Shown here piece after piece: positions 16,355 to 25,456 of a stretch of DNA of 49,402 nucleotides. Every line of letters begins with the position of its first letter. Position 1 is the stretch's first letter. The DNA comes from JASEHD01 sp964471945 (GTDB lineage: Bacteria > Bacteroidota > Ignavibacteria > UBA10030 > SZUA-254). The DNA is taken from the NCBI GenBank assembly GCA_964471945.1, contig CAYYIJ010000004.1, positions 1 through 49,402 of the forward strand, read 5' to 3'. A model generated the notes under the pieces. The model did not search any database. It worked only from the letters and a program-made list of their open reading frames with translations, and was not told the DNA's origin. The translations under genes and the position numbers were made by a program.

Positions 16355-19300
16355 TTATTTAGACTTTTCGCTATCATCTGTACGAGCAAGGTGTTCATAT
16401 ATTTTCCAGCGTAAATTGACATCATTCTGTGCAAGAACACTCAACTCTTTTGCCCTAGAAGGATAACTTTTCTCTAACATAAAGAAACGGGTTTCAAGTG
16501 ATGTAAACTCTTTAAGTGGTTTGCTCGGTGCTTTTGAATCTAATTTGAGCGGATTCTTTCCTTCTTTTACTAACATAGGGTTGTACCTATAGAGGGGGAA
16601 GTAACCGGTTTCAACAGCAAGTTTCTGATTCAACATTCCTTTGGTCATGTTAATACCATGTGCTATGCAGTGACTGTATGCTATGATGAGAGAAGGACCA
16701 TCATACGCTTCAGCTTCAATTATTGCACGCAGGGTTTGTAGGTCGTTTGCACCCATTGCAATTGAAGCTACATAAACGTTGCCATATACCATTGCAAGCA
16801 TACCGAGGTCTTTTTTGGCGGTTGGTTTACCAGAGGCGGCAAATTTTGCAATTGCTGAACGGGATGTCGCTTTCGACATCTGACCACCTGTGTTGGAATA
16901 TACTTCGGTATCCAGTACTAAAAGATTAACATTCCTACCCGAAGCGAGAACATGATCAAGTCCACCATAACCGATGTCATATGCCCAGCCGTCACCGCCA
17001 ACTATCCATACACTTTTCTTTACGAGATTGTCGCAGATGCTAAGTAAGTTTTTTGCTTCAGGTGAGTTGATCGTACTAAGTTTTTCCTTTAGCTGTTTCA
17101 CTCGCTCACGTTGTTCATAAATGCCCGATTCGTCGGATTGGTTTGCATTCAGCAATCCGTTGGCAAGTTGTTCTCCGATCTGTGATTCGAGTTTCTTAAC
17201 TAACTCTTTTGACATCTCATTGTGTTTATCGATTGTCAGTCGCATTCCTAAACCAAATTCAGCGTTATCTTCAAAAAGTGAATTCGACCATGTAGGTCCT
17301 CTTCCATTCTCATCCACACAATATGGTGTTGTTGGTAAATTTCCACCATAAATTGATGAACATCCTGTTGCATTTGCAATAATAGTTCGATCACCAAAAA
17401 GTTGTGTTACGAGCTTAACATACGGAGTTTCACCGCATCCAGCACAAGCTCCTGAATATTCAAACAATGGCCTTAAGAATTGTGAACCTTTAATAGTATC
17501 TATCTTAACTGTCCGTCTATCTACATCAGGGATTTGCAGGAAGAAATTGTAGTTATTTCTTTCTTGTTCTCGGATTGGTGGTTGCGGTTTCATGTTGATT
17601 GCTTTTACTTTCGCTTCCGACTTACTCTTTGCTGGGCAAACATCCACACATAAACCGCACTCAGTGCAATCTTCGGGTGCTACCTGTATTGTGTATTTCA
17701 TTCCTTTATATTCTGTCCCTTTGTAATCCATCGACAGAAATGTTTGTGAAGCTTTTTCAAGCCACTTTGGTTCATATACTTTTACACGGATAGCAGCATG
17801 GGGACAAACCATAATGCACTTATTACATTGAATACAAATGTCTGGTATCCAGACAGGAATTTCGAGTGCAATATTCCGTTTTTCCCATTGAGCTGTTGAT
17901 ATAGGAAATGTTCCATCTATAGGCATTGCACTTACCGGCAGTGTATCTCCATCACCGGTAATAATTTTTGCGAGAACATCCTTTACATAAGAAGGTGCAT
18001 TTTCGGATACTGTGGGTGGCTTCTCGATTTTACTTGTTACTTTATCTGGGATTTTTACTTCAAAGAGATTCGCTAAGGTCTGGTCGACTGCTTCGAAATT
18101 TTGTTTTACAATATCGGCACCTTTTTTTCCGTATGTTTTCTCGATTGAATTTTTTATCGATGCGATTGCTTCGTCCTTAGGAAGTACACCAGAAATTGCG
18201 AAGAAACACGTTTGCATAATTGTATTTATTCTTGTTCCCATATCTGTCTGTCGTGCAACCTTATACGCATCGATAACATAGAATTTCATTTTTTTATCGA
18301 TCAGGTCTTTCTGAATATGAAGTGGTAATTGATCCCAAACTTCATCTGGGTTATAAATACTGTTTAGAAGAAAAGTCGCACCCGGTACTGCATATTTTAA
18401 GACGTCGTATTTTTCAAGAAAAAACCATTGATGACATGCAACGAAACTTGCCTTCTCGATTAAGTATGTTGAATGAATTTGTCTCGGTCCAAATCGGAGG
18501 TGTGATATCGTTGTTGCACCAGATTTCTTAGAATCGTATACAAAATATCCTTGTCCATAAAAGTCGGTGTCTTCTCCGATGATTTTAATGGAATTTTTAT
18601 TCGCACTTACAGTACCATCAGCTCCCAATCCAAAGAAGACAGCACGTACAACGTCATCAGGTTCGGTTGTAAATGTTGGATCATATGTGATACTCGTTTT
18701 CGACACGTCATCAAGAATTCCAACGGTGAAATGATTTTTAGGTTGAGATTTTTTCATTTCGTCGAAAATACCTTTTACCATTGTAGGAGTAAATTCTTTA
18801 GACGAAAGGCCGTACCTCCCGCCAATGACTTTAGGGATTGATAATAATTGAAGTTTGCTGTTCGCGTGAGCTTCGCTAATTGCTGAAATCACATCTGTGT
18901 AAAGGGGTTCGCCAATTGCACCAGGTTCTTTTGTGCGATCTAAAACGGCAATTGTTTTTACACTCTTAGGTATTGACTTGATAAAATGTTCGACGGAAAA
19001 AGGTCGATATAGGCGGACTTTAATTAATCCGACTTTTTCACCTTGCTTGTTGAGGTACTCGACTGTTTCTTGTGCAGTTTCAGCACCAGAGCCCATCATT
19101 ATAATTACTCGATCTGCGTCAGGAGTGCCAACATATTGGAAAAGTTCGTATTTTCTCCCGACCACCTCTTCAAATTTTTTCATTACTTTCTCAACAACAG
19201 ATGGGCATGCAAGGTAGAAGGGATTAACAGTTTCACGTGCCTGGAAAAATACATCCGGATTTTGTGCTGTTCCCCTAAGAACAGGTCGATCAGGCGTCAT

Positions 19301-19933
19301 AGCTCTTCCTCGATGTGAGTGAATCATTTTATCGTCGAGCATTACTAACATGTCGTTGTCGTTCAGTTGTTCTATTTTCATTACTTCATGAGATGAGCGG
19401 AAACCATCGAAGAAATGAATGAAAGGTATACGAGATTCAAGAGTTGATGCTTGTGCTATCAGTGCAAAGTCCATAATTTCTTGAATTGAGTTAGAAGAAA
19501 GCATAGCCCAGCCAGTAGAGCGAACCGACATAACATCGCTGTGGTCTCCAAAAATGGAAAGAGCGTGAGTTGCAACAGTGCGGGCAGCGATGTGAAATAC
19601 AGTTGGAGTAAGCTCTCCAGCAATCTTAAACATATTCGGGATCATTAGTAAGAGACCTTGGGCAGAGGTAAATGTTGTAGAAAGAGCGCCGGTTTGTAAA
19701 GCACCATGAACAGCACCTGCGGCACCGCCTTCGCTCTGCATCTCGATTACCTGTGGGATTGTTCCCCAAAGATTTCGGTTACCCAATGCTGACCATTCGT
19801 CTGACCATTCGCCCATTGGAGATGAAGGTGTGATTGGGTAGATTGCTATGACTTCATTACACTTATGAGCGACATATGCAGCTGCTTCGTTACCATCTAT
19901 TGTTACCATTTGCCTTTTCGTTTTCGTATTCAT
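16355..19933 (-). CDS. nifJ: Pyruvate:ferredoxin (flavodoxin) oxidoreductase, single-chain
   Basis: PFOR oxidises pyruvate with CoA to acetyl-CoA, CO2 and reduced ferredoxin in the cytoplasm. The 1192-residue chain has the full homodimeric domain order: N-terminal pyrimidine domain (IDGNEAAAYVAHKCNEVIAI; YPITPSSPMGEWSDEW), gamma domain around FGLGADGTVSANKNSIKIIG, two [4Fe-4S] clusters (CIQCNKCIMVCPHAA and CTECGLCVDVCPAKS) and the C-terminal TPP domain (CAGCGETPYVKLVTQLFGDR; VGGDGWAYDIGYGGLDHV; DTEVYSNTGGQMSK). Length is normal and no frame break is seen. It is central to the fermentative theme with NfnAB and Ptb-Buk, giving the reduced ferredoxin that Nfn consumes. Confidence 0.95.
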   Translation of the reverse strand: MNTKTKRQMVTIDGNEAAAYVAHKCNEVIAIYPITPSSPMGEWSDEWSALGNRNLWGTIPQVIEMQSEGGAAGAVHGALQTGALSTTFTSAQGLLLMIPNMFKIAGELTPTVFHIAARTVATHALSIFGDHSDVMSVRSTGWAMLSSNSIQEIMDFALIAQASTLESRIPFIHFFDGFRSSHEVMKIEQLNDNDMLVMLDDKMIHSHRGRAMTPDRPVLRGTAQNPDVFFQARETVNPFYLACPSVVEKVMKKFEEVVGRKYELFQYVGTPDADRVIIMMGSGAETAQETVEYLNKQGEKVGLIKVRLYRPFSVEHFIKSIPKSVKTIAVLDRTKEPGAIGEPLYTDVISAISEAHANSKLQLLSIPKVIGGRYGLSSKEFTPTMVKGIFDEMKKSQPKNHFTVGILDDVSKTSITYDPTFTTEPDDVVRAVFFGLGADGTVSANKNSIKIIGEDTDFYGQGYFVYDSKKSGATTISHLRFGPRQIHSTYLIEKASFVACHQWFFLEKYDVLKYAVPGATFLLNSIYNPDEVWDQLPLHIQKDLIDKKMKFYVIDAYKVARQTDMGTRINTIMQTCFFAISGVLPKDEAIASIKNSIEKTYGKKGADIVKQNFEAVDQTLANLFEVKIPDKVTSKIEKPPTVSENAPSYVKDVLAKIITGDGDTLPVSAMPIDGTFPISTAQWEKRNIALEIPVWIPDICIQCNKCIMVCPHAAIRVKVYEPKWLEKASQTFLSMDYKGTEYKGMKYTIQVAPEDCTECGLCVDVCPAKSKSEAKVKAINMKPQPPIREQERNNYNFFLQIPDVDRRTVKIDTIKGSQFLRPLFEYSGACAGCGETPYVKLVTQLFGDRTIIANATGCSSIYGGNLPTTPYCVDENGRGPTWSNSLFEDNAEFGLGMRLTIDKHNEMSKELVKKLESQIGEQLANGLLNANQSDESGIYEQRERVKQLKEKLSTINSPEAKNLLSICDNLVKKSVWIVGGDGWAYDIGYGGLDHVLASGRNVNLLVLDTEVYSNTGGQMSKATSRSAIAKFAASGKPTAKKDLGMLAMVYGNVYVASIAMGANDLQTLRAIIEAEAYDGPSLIIAYSHCIAHGINMTKGMLNQKLAVETGYFPLYRYNPMLVKEGKNPLKLDSKAPSKPLKEFTSLETRFFMLEKSYPSRAKELSVLAQNDVNLRWKIYEHLARTDDSEKSK

Positions 19934-20414
19934 TTAATGAGTTTGTACCTTTATTGATATGATAAAATTAATCTATTAAAACGTTTACAATAATCATTCC
20001 ACTGACTATATAACTAAGATTACAGAAATGTGTATGTAATTACTTATTTCAGGTTAAAATTTCTCATTTTTGAAAGCTATTTCTTTAAATTTTGCAAGTT
20101 TGAGATGATTTTATAAAATATACAATGGAGTTGTATTTGTTATTATAAAATCAGTACTCAGTTTGATAATTGCCGCTGGGTGTTATTTCTTTGATAAAAA
20201 CGTAGAAAGCTCTATCGTGACCTTCGTGTTAAATCAAGGCTTAGCAACGAGATACGGATTTCAGCCGGAAGATCGCTGCTTGCAACCAGAGGTTATAGCA
20301 GAATATCGTTTTGTCGCTTTGATCCCGATGTAATAAATATTTACTCTTTCCCGAGGTAATTGACTGCAAGATGAGCAAGGAATATTCCGCTCAAGGTAGC
20401 GAAAATATAGCTCT
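19934..20414. other. Intergenic region, no gene recognised
   Basis: This 481-base gap separates nifJ from the response-regulator operon end. It should hold the nifJ promoter near its left edge. On the minus strand at about 20340-20410 a short open stretch reads SYIFATLSGIFLAHLAVNYLGKE and then stops; it has no start codon and may be the tail of a lost membrane protein. No repeat, RNA gene or terminator hairpin is convincing. Confidence 0.5.
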
Positions 20415-21578
20415 CTAACTTTTAAAAAATTCTGCAACTACCTTCTGCCAGTTCACATCAGAGAGTTCTTCAAGCTGCCCGATATAAATCTGATCCTCTT
20501 CTATATATTCACCTTCGCGTTTTTCGGATTTTAATAAATCTTTTAAAAATATTTTGCACTTTTCGATATCATTCTGGAATAAAGCGACAGCAGATTTACC
20601 GATGCACATACTTTTAATTTCGTCATCTATTTTATCCGTATCGAGAGCGCAAATCCAATTTCTCTCATAAGGAGTTATCTCTAGTGCCACAAGATTTCTC
20701 AACAAAACTGTATTTACCTGTGATACTTTTCCGGTAATCGGAGAATTAAATGTAACGCTTCTGCCTACTTGCTTCACCGTAAAGAGCGGTTGGCCGGATA
20801 TTATGTTCATACCAAGATTTGGAAGCTCAATCGAATCTATCTTGCCAATTAGTTTTTTAGCAAAATCATCTATGCCAATTTTAGTAATTCCTTCTTGATT
20901 GATGCTAAACCACGTATGATTCTTAGCTATGAACACACCGCCGGGAATTGAAAACTCTCCCTTGATAAAATCATGCGCGGTTGGAAGATGAGTGATATGC
21001 ACCTTAGGTTTGAGTTGCTTCTGGATTTTATCCTGTCTTTTTATTATTATTTTTTTCACAAAGGCAAGGAGCTCGTCTTCTGTAAATGGTTTTTGGACAT
21101 AATCCATTGCACCATATTTCATCGTTTCAACAGCAGTTTCCACAGAAGCATATCCTGTAATAATAATTACATCTATATCGGGGCGTAAATGTTTTACCGA
21201 CTTTGTTACTTCAACCCCATTCACAAGTGGCATTTTAAGATCGGTAAAAACAAAATCGTAATGACGTTTTTGTATCAAACCGAGAGCTTCCTGACCTGTT
21301 TCGACGGTATCTATCGAGTAACCATCAAGCACAAGAATTTTTCTGAAGCTGTCAAGAATAATTTCCTCATCATCAACGCAAAGAATTTTAGCTTTTGGAT
21401 TTTCAACTTCAGCGCGTTTTAATGTTTTTGCCTCGCTGGTAAAATCTAACTTTAGACTTTCCTGCAAAACAATTTCACGCTCTTTCTTTAACTTATTATC
21501 TGTTAAGCGCTTGCTAATTATACGGATCAAGATATCAGCAATGATGAATATAATTACCGCAAGTAATAATAATGCCAT
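20415..21578 (-). CDS. Membrane-anchored response regulator with GcvH-like domain lacking the lipoyl lysine
   Basis: The 387-residue protein has an N-terminal membrane span (residues 2-21), a coil, a receiver domain (ILCVDDEE at 66-72, phospho-acceptor D113 in FTDLKMP, K163 in VQKPF) and then a glycine-cleavage-H-like domain (about 205-312) with HTWFSINQEG, KIGIDDFA, IELPNLG and FNSPITGKVSQVN. Aligned by eye to GcvH, the lipoylated lysine of ESVKA falls on G272, so this domain cannot be lipoylated there. No DNA-binding domain is present. It is the last gene of the operon with the haem sensor kinase and NrfD complex, so output is probably by protein contact rather than transcription. Confidence 0.8.
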   Translation of the reverse strand: MALLLLAVIIFIIADILIRIISKRLTDNKLKKEREIVLQESLKLDFTSEAKTLKRAEVENPKAKILCVDDEEIILDSFRKILVLDGYSIDTVETGQEALGLIQKRHYDFVFTDLKMPLVNGVEVTKSVKHLRPDIDVIIITGYASVETAVETMKYGAMDYVQKPFTEDELLAFVKKIIIKRQDKIQKQLKPKVHITHLPTAHDFIKGEFSIPGGVFIAKNHTWFSINQEGITKIGIDDFAKKLIGKIDSIELPNLGMNIISGQPLFTVKQVGRSVTFNSPITGKVSQVNTVLLRNLVALEITPYERNWICALDTDKIDDEIKSMCIGKSAVALFQNDIEKCKIFLKDLLKSEKREGEYIEEDQIYIGQLEELSDVNWQKVVAEFFKS

Positions 21579-21615
21579 GGTGTTTCTCCTAAAAAAATAT
21601 TTTATTAAACTTATA

Positions 21616-22434
21616 TTAAGTACAAATCTGCATTCTATCCGAACTGCATGGAACTAATTTTTTAATATCATAACTAAGGTCATGAGGTATAATGCGATAT
21701 ACCCAGCCGTTAAAGTAGGGATCTTTTTCAATTAGACTGGAATCTGACTTGAGATTTCTATTCACGTCAATTATCTTTCCAGATACGGGAGAGGGAACCT
21801 TATGTGTTCTCTCGTCGCTCGATTTAATTGTTAGAAAGCTGTAACCCTGTGTAATATCATTTTCAACTTCGAGAAATTCAATTTCTTTTACCGAATCAAT
21901 TGTTACAAGAAAGAAATCACAGACTCCAATTAAAGCCGAACCATCTTTTTCTTCACACAACCAACTCGAATGACCCAGCCGATAATAGCTTGGCGGGCAT
22001 TCGACATAATAAAGATTATCTTTCTGTTTATCTATAACAGCTTGTTTTTCTTTCTCTCTAATCTGCTGATATTTAGTAGCACGATATACTGAGCTTAACA
22101 GTTCATCGACCGTAAAAGGTTTAGGAATAAAATCAATTGCACCAAGGCAAAGCGAGTTAACAGCATTTTCAAAAGTTGAATACCCAGTCATCACTATGAA
22201 TGTACTATCAATATTTCTTTTTTGAATCATATTCAAAACTTGAAATCCATCGCCATCAGGCATCATAATATCAGAGATAATAATTGAGTAATGATTTTTT
22301 GATAGTTTATCAATTGCTGCTGTTACATTTAACGCTACATCGATAGAATAATTTTCGAATGAGCACGCTTTAATTACTCCGTCAATTATTACCTGCTCAT
22401 CATCGATAACTAATATTTTTACTGGGTTATTCAT
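21616..22434 (-). CDS. Soluble response regulator with degenerate GcvH-like domain
   Basis: This 272-residue protein is a cytosolic relative of its downstream neighbour: receiver domain (ILVIDDEQ; phospho-acceptor D55 in ISDIMMPDGDG; K105 in PKPF), a charged helix (about 120-140), and a GcvH-like domain (about 148-250) seen in HSSWLCEEKDGSALIGVCDF, KVPSPVSGKIIDVN and NGWVYRIIP. The residue in place of the lipoyl lysine is D207 or E208. There is no helix-turn-helix. It starts 3 bases after the kinase stop, which suggests it is a direct partner of that kinase. Confidence 0.8.
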   Translation of the reverse strand: MNNPVKILVIDDEQVIIDGVIKACSFENYSIDVALNVTAAIDKLSKNHYSIIISDIMMPDGDGFQVLNMIQKRNIDSTFIVMTGYSTFENAVNSLCLGAIDFIPKPFTVDELLSSVYRATKYQQIREKEKQAVIDKQKDNLYYVECPPSYYRLGHSSWLCEEKDGSALIGVCDFFLVTIDSVKEIEFLEVENDITQGYSFLTIKSSDERTHKVPSPVSGKIIDVNRNLKSDSSLIEKDPYFNGWVYRIIPHDLSYDIKKLVPCSSDRMQICT

Positions 22435-22437
22435 AAA

Positions 22438-24315
22438 TCAGACAGCTTTCTGTTGAGTAAGGGGAAGTCGTATAATAAAAGTCGTACCCTTACCTTCATC
22501 GCTTTCAACATTAATTGTTCCGTTATGATTATCAATAATACCCCAGATTACAGCCAAACCAAGTCCCGTGCCTTTTTGTCCTTTAGTTGAGAAAAATGGC
22601 TCAAAGATTTTTGGGAGATCGTCTTTACTAATTCCGCAACCTGTATCGCTGATTCTTATTTCTATATATTCTTTTAATCCCAAAGAATCAACAAAATCCC
22701 ATTTCTCCCAGTTACTGTTTACGGAAGAACATACTTCGTAAACACCCTGCCCGCTTACCTCGAATGCCAGAACAGGCGCACCACATTTGGGGCATGACTT
22801 ATCGGGCTGAACAAGTGATGTATCGCAATCAGGACAAACAAATTTTGTATCTTTATCTATTTTAATTTCCGAATAATAATGGTTACGATGTTTTCCATAA
22901 ACAGGATCAAGATGAATTATTCCTCCCTTGTCAGCAGAAACAACTTTCACCTTCAATGCCGGAAGCCCGTCAATCTTAAAATCGTTATCGATTAGACTGT
23001 GACGTTTGATGCACGATGCCTTTTTTATCTGAGCGACTCCAAATGGGGAAAGAGAAATTTGTTTTTTAACTATCGTTATTGTTCCACCGTCTTTTCCAAT
23101 TGCATCTGAAGAGTTTACAAAAAGATTAATGAATACTTGCTGAATTTGATTTGAATCAACAGTTATTGGGGGAAGATTGTTTTCCGACTGGCTGATAATT
23201 TTTATTTTTTTTACAGATAACTGTTTTTCAACTACCGTGATTGCTTTGTCAATAATTTCATTCAAATTTGCACTGCTTTTTCTGGGAACGGACTGCCGAG
23301 CAAAATCCAATAAGCTTTTAACAATTTCCCGGCTTCGTATAGTTTCTCTCACGATAATATTCAGATTCTCTTGAAGTTCGGGGTTATCCTTTGTTCTTTT
23401 CAAAAGAAAACTGCTGTAAGTAAGAACCCCAGTCAGGGGATTATTTATTTCATGTGCAATGCCTGCGGCAAGTCGTCCTAACGAAGCCATTTTGTCCGAT
23501 TGAAAAAGCTGCATGCGTGCTTCTGCAAGTTTCTTTGTCATATTGTTAAATGAAGAACCAAGCTTCCCTATTTCATCGTTGCTGAGATCTTTAATAGCGT
23601 AATTCAAATTGCCTTGGCTAACTTGTAATGTTGCATTTAGTAAATCATTAACAGGATTGGATACCCAGCGTCTTATGAAGATAGCGATCAATAATCCAAC
23701 TGCGATTATTGCAACAATTGCAAAGAGCACGATTTCCCATTCTCGTGTAATAATTGCATTATCAATCTCTGCAAGGGAAATTGAAACATCAAGAACACCG
23801 AGAACTTTTTGATCTTTCGGATGAGAATGGCATTCTGCTTGCCAGCACGATTTCTCGTTATAAATTGGAGTAATAATTCCAAGTACTCGGTTAGAATCCG
23901 GATGAATTTTAAATATGCGGGTTCTTTCGGTGATAGAGATCTGTTCAAGTGGTTGATCTTCCGAGTGGCAAGCATAACAGCTCTCAGCAAGCTTATCAAC
24001 CATTTTGTTTATGTTTTTAAAATCAGATGAATAAATAATCTCACCGATTTTATTTATGATTCTCACATCTCTGATATGCGACTGCGTTCCAATTGAATTA
24101 ATTGTCTGTTGAATTCTATCTCTTTGATTTAACATCATATCAAACCGTGTACTTGCTATGACGGTTTCGCCAAGTTGGTTGGCATGTCGTTCAACTTCAG
24201 AAATCAAACTGCTGGTTTGCGATTTGATATTAAAATATGCAAACACGCCAATTATCACAAGTGATGTTAATGCAACAGCGAATATTAATCGAAAACCAAT
24301 TTTCTTAAAAAGCAT
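22438..24315 (-). CDS. Haem-c sensor histidine kinase with a zinc ribbon inserted in the ATPase domain
   Basis: The 625-residue kinase has a first membrane span (7-29), a periplasmic sensor with the haem-c site CYACH (113-117) and a second cysteine-histidine site CWQAECH (157-163, C-x4-CH), a second span (about 195-214), HAMP (about 212-262), a HisKA domain with H288 in GIAHEINNP, and a HATPase domain. The N box (LFVNSSDAIG, about 398-407) and the G1 box (ISDTGCGISKDDL, 555-567) are about 150 residues apart, far more than usual. The extra segment holds CPDC and CPKCG (C494, C497, C508, C511), a rubredoxin-like zinc ribbon. It likely senses periplasmic redox state or a haem ligand and reports to the two regulators downstream. 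Confidence 0.85.
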   Translation of the reverse strand: MLFKKIGFRLIFAVALTSLVIIGVFAYFNIKSQTSSLISEVERHANQLGETVIASTRFDMMLNQRDRIQQTINSIGTQSHIRDVRIINKIGEIIYSSDFKNINKMVDKLAESCYACHSEDQPLEQISITERTRIFKIHPDSNRVLGIITPIYNEKSCWQAECHSHPKDQKVLGVLDVSISLAEIDNAIITREWEIVLFAIVAIIAVGLLIAIFIRRWVSNPVNDLLNATLQVSQGNLNYAIKDLSNDEIGKLGSSFNNMTKKLAEARMQLFQSDKMASLGRLAAGIAHEINNPLTGVLTYSSFLLKRTKDNPELQENLNIIVRETIRSREIVKSLLDFARQSVPRKSSANLNEIIDKAITVVEKQLSVKKIKIISQSENNLPPITVDSNQIQQVFINLFVNSSDAIGKDGGTITIVKKQISLSPFGVAQIKKASCIKRHSLIDNDFKIDGLPALKVKVVSADKGGIIHLDPVYGKHRNHYYSEIKIDKDTKFVCPDCDTSLVQPDKSCPKCGAPVLAFEVSGQGVYEVCSSVNSNWEKWDFVDSLGLKEYIEIRISDTGCGISKDDLPKIFEPFFSTKGQKGTGLGLAVIWGIIDNHNGTINVESDEGKGTTFIIRLPLTQQKAV

Positions 24316-24316
24316 A

Positions 24317-25456
24317 TTAATTATTTACAAATATCCCTGGTTTTTGCTTTGGATATAGAAAGTTTTCATGGCAACTATTGCAGCCGGGTTTAACAGAATA
24401 ATCATTTCCGGCATGGCAATCTTCGCAACTTAGTTCTAAATGTGGCTCAGTAAGTCGTAAACCGGTTACAGAATGCTTAAAGTTTTCTTTATTGAAATCT
24501 TTATGGCAGCTTACACATTGTTTATCAAGTTTTTTGTATGGCTGCTTTGATCCATGGCATTCAATACAAGAAAGTTTAATGTGATGTTTGTTTAGAGCCC
24601 AGCCGGTACGCTTTTCATGATTAAATGGCTCTCGTTGTTTATCAAGATGACATTTTGCACAGTCATCTTTTTCGTGGCAACTAAAACATTTCTTATGGTG
24701 TTCTTCTAACGATTTATTTTCTTTGACTGATTTTATTTTATCTCTCGCCGCATTATTCACGTAATGGCATTTGGTACAGCTTTCCTGTGCATGGCAGTTA
24801 ATGCAATTTAACTTGAAATTTTTTACATGAGCGTCGTGATAGTAAGTTACAAACTTTCCTTTCTCATAGTTTGTTTCATATACAATTTTAGTTGGTTCTG
24901 TAACAGAGGGATGAACTTTTCCGGTTAATTTTTTCTTTACCTCTTCTTTATGTAAATCTTTTACTTTGTTTATTGGGACATGGCAAGAATTACATCCTGT
25001 TTCCTTGTTCCATTCACGATGGCACTCCATACATTGCCTGTGATATGCACTCTTCAAATCAGGAATGCCTACCTCTTCTCGTTGTCTTGAGAATTCATGA
25101 CAACTCTTACATTGTAGAATAGGTCCTGAAGTATTGTAATGATGACAATTCTCACAGCCGCCAGACATAACAGACATTTGAGCGTGAATCTTATGCGAAA
25201 AATAAACAGGACTGTATTTTCCACTTATCTGATCTATAACGATAAGTTCCGAAGTATGCTCGGGTTTCTGATGAACCGTTACTATTTTTTCACGAGGACA
25301 AATTACCAAACAAGATTCATCTTTTGTTGGAACATCGCAAGTATGGCAAGTTTTACAATTTATGCTGAACCTTGAATGAATCGAATCAGGATTCTGTTGT
25401 GCATTAATCCCAAGTACACAAATCAATAATAATAGAACAATCAAAATCTTTATCAC
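24317..25456 (-). CDS. Periplasmic 13-haem cytochrome c
   Basis: This 379-residue protein has a signal peptide (MIKILIVLLLLICVLGINAQ) and thirteen CxxCH sites: CKTCH, CENCH, CKSCH, CMECH, CNSCH, CINCH, CTKCH, CFSCH, CAKCH, CIECH, CVSCH, CEDCH, CNSCH. Spare histidines before the sites fit bis-histidine ligation, as in class III cytochromes. It overlaps the NrfD-type gene by four bases and the sensor kinase starts one base after its stop, so it is the cytochrome subunit of the complex. By analogy with Hmc, Nhc, Ohc and Tmc of sulfate reducers, it would exchange electrons between the membrane quinone site and soluble periplasmic cytochromes. The direction of flow is not known. Confidence 0.85.
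   Translation of the reverse strand: MIKILIVLLLLICVLGINAQQNPDSIHSRFSINCKTCHTCDVPTKDESCLVICPREKIVTVHQKPEHTSELIVIDQISGKYSPVYFSHKIHAQMSVMSGGCENCHHYNTSGPILQCKSCHEFSRQREEVGIPDLKSAYHRQCMECHREWNKETGCNSCHVPINKVKDLHKEEVKKKLTGKVHPSVTEPTKIVYETNYEKGKFVTYYHDAHVKNFKLNCINCHAQESCTKCHYVNNAARDKIKSVKENKSLEEHHKKCFSCHEKDDCAKCHLDKQREPFNHEKRTGWALNKHHIKLSCIECHGSKQPYKKLDKQCVSCHKDFNKENFKHSVTGLRLTEPHLELSCEDCHAGNDYSVKPGCNSCHENFLYPKQKPGIFVNN

Noticed and set aside
16355..19933. Plus-strand ORFs of 64-96 residues within nifJ
   Set aside because: They are frames opposite to a fully conserved 1192-residue PFOR and show no independent features.
20340..20410. Short minus-strand open stretch SYIFATLSGIFLAHLAVNYLGKE
   Set aside because: It has no start codon and a stop directly upstream; too short to call a gene, so it is only mentioned within the intergenic entry.
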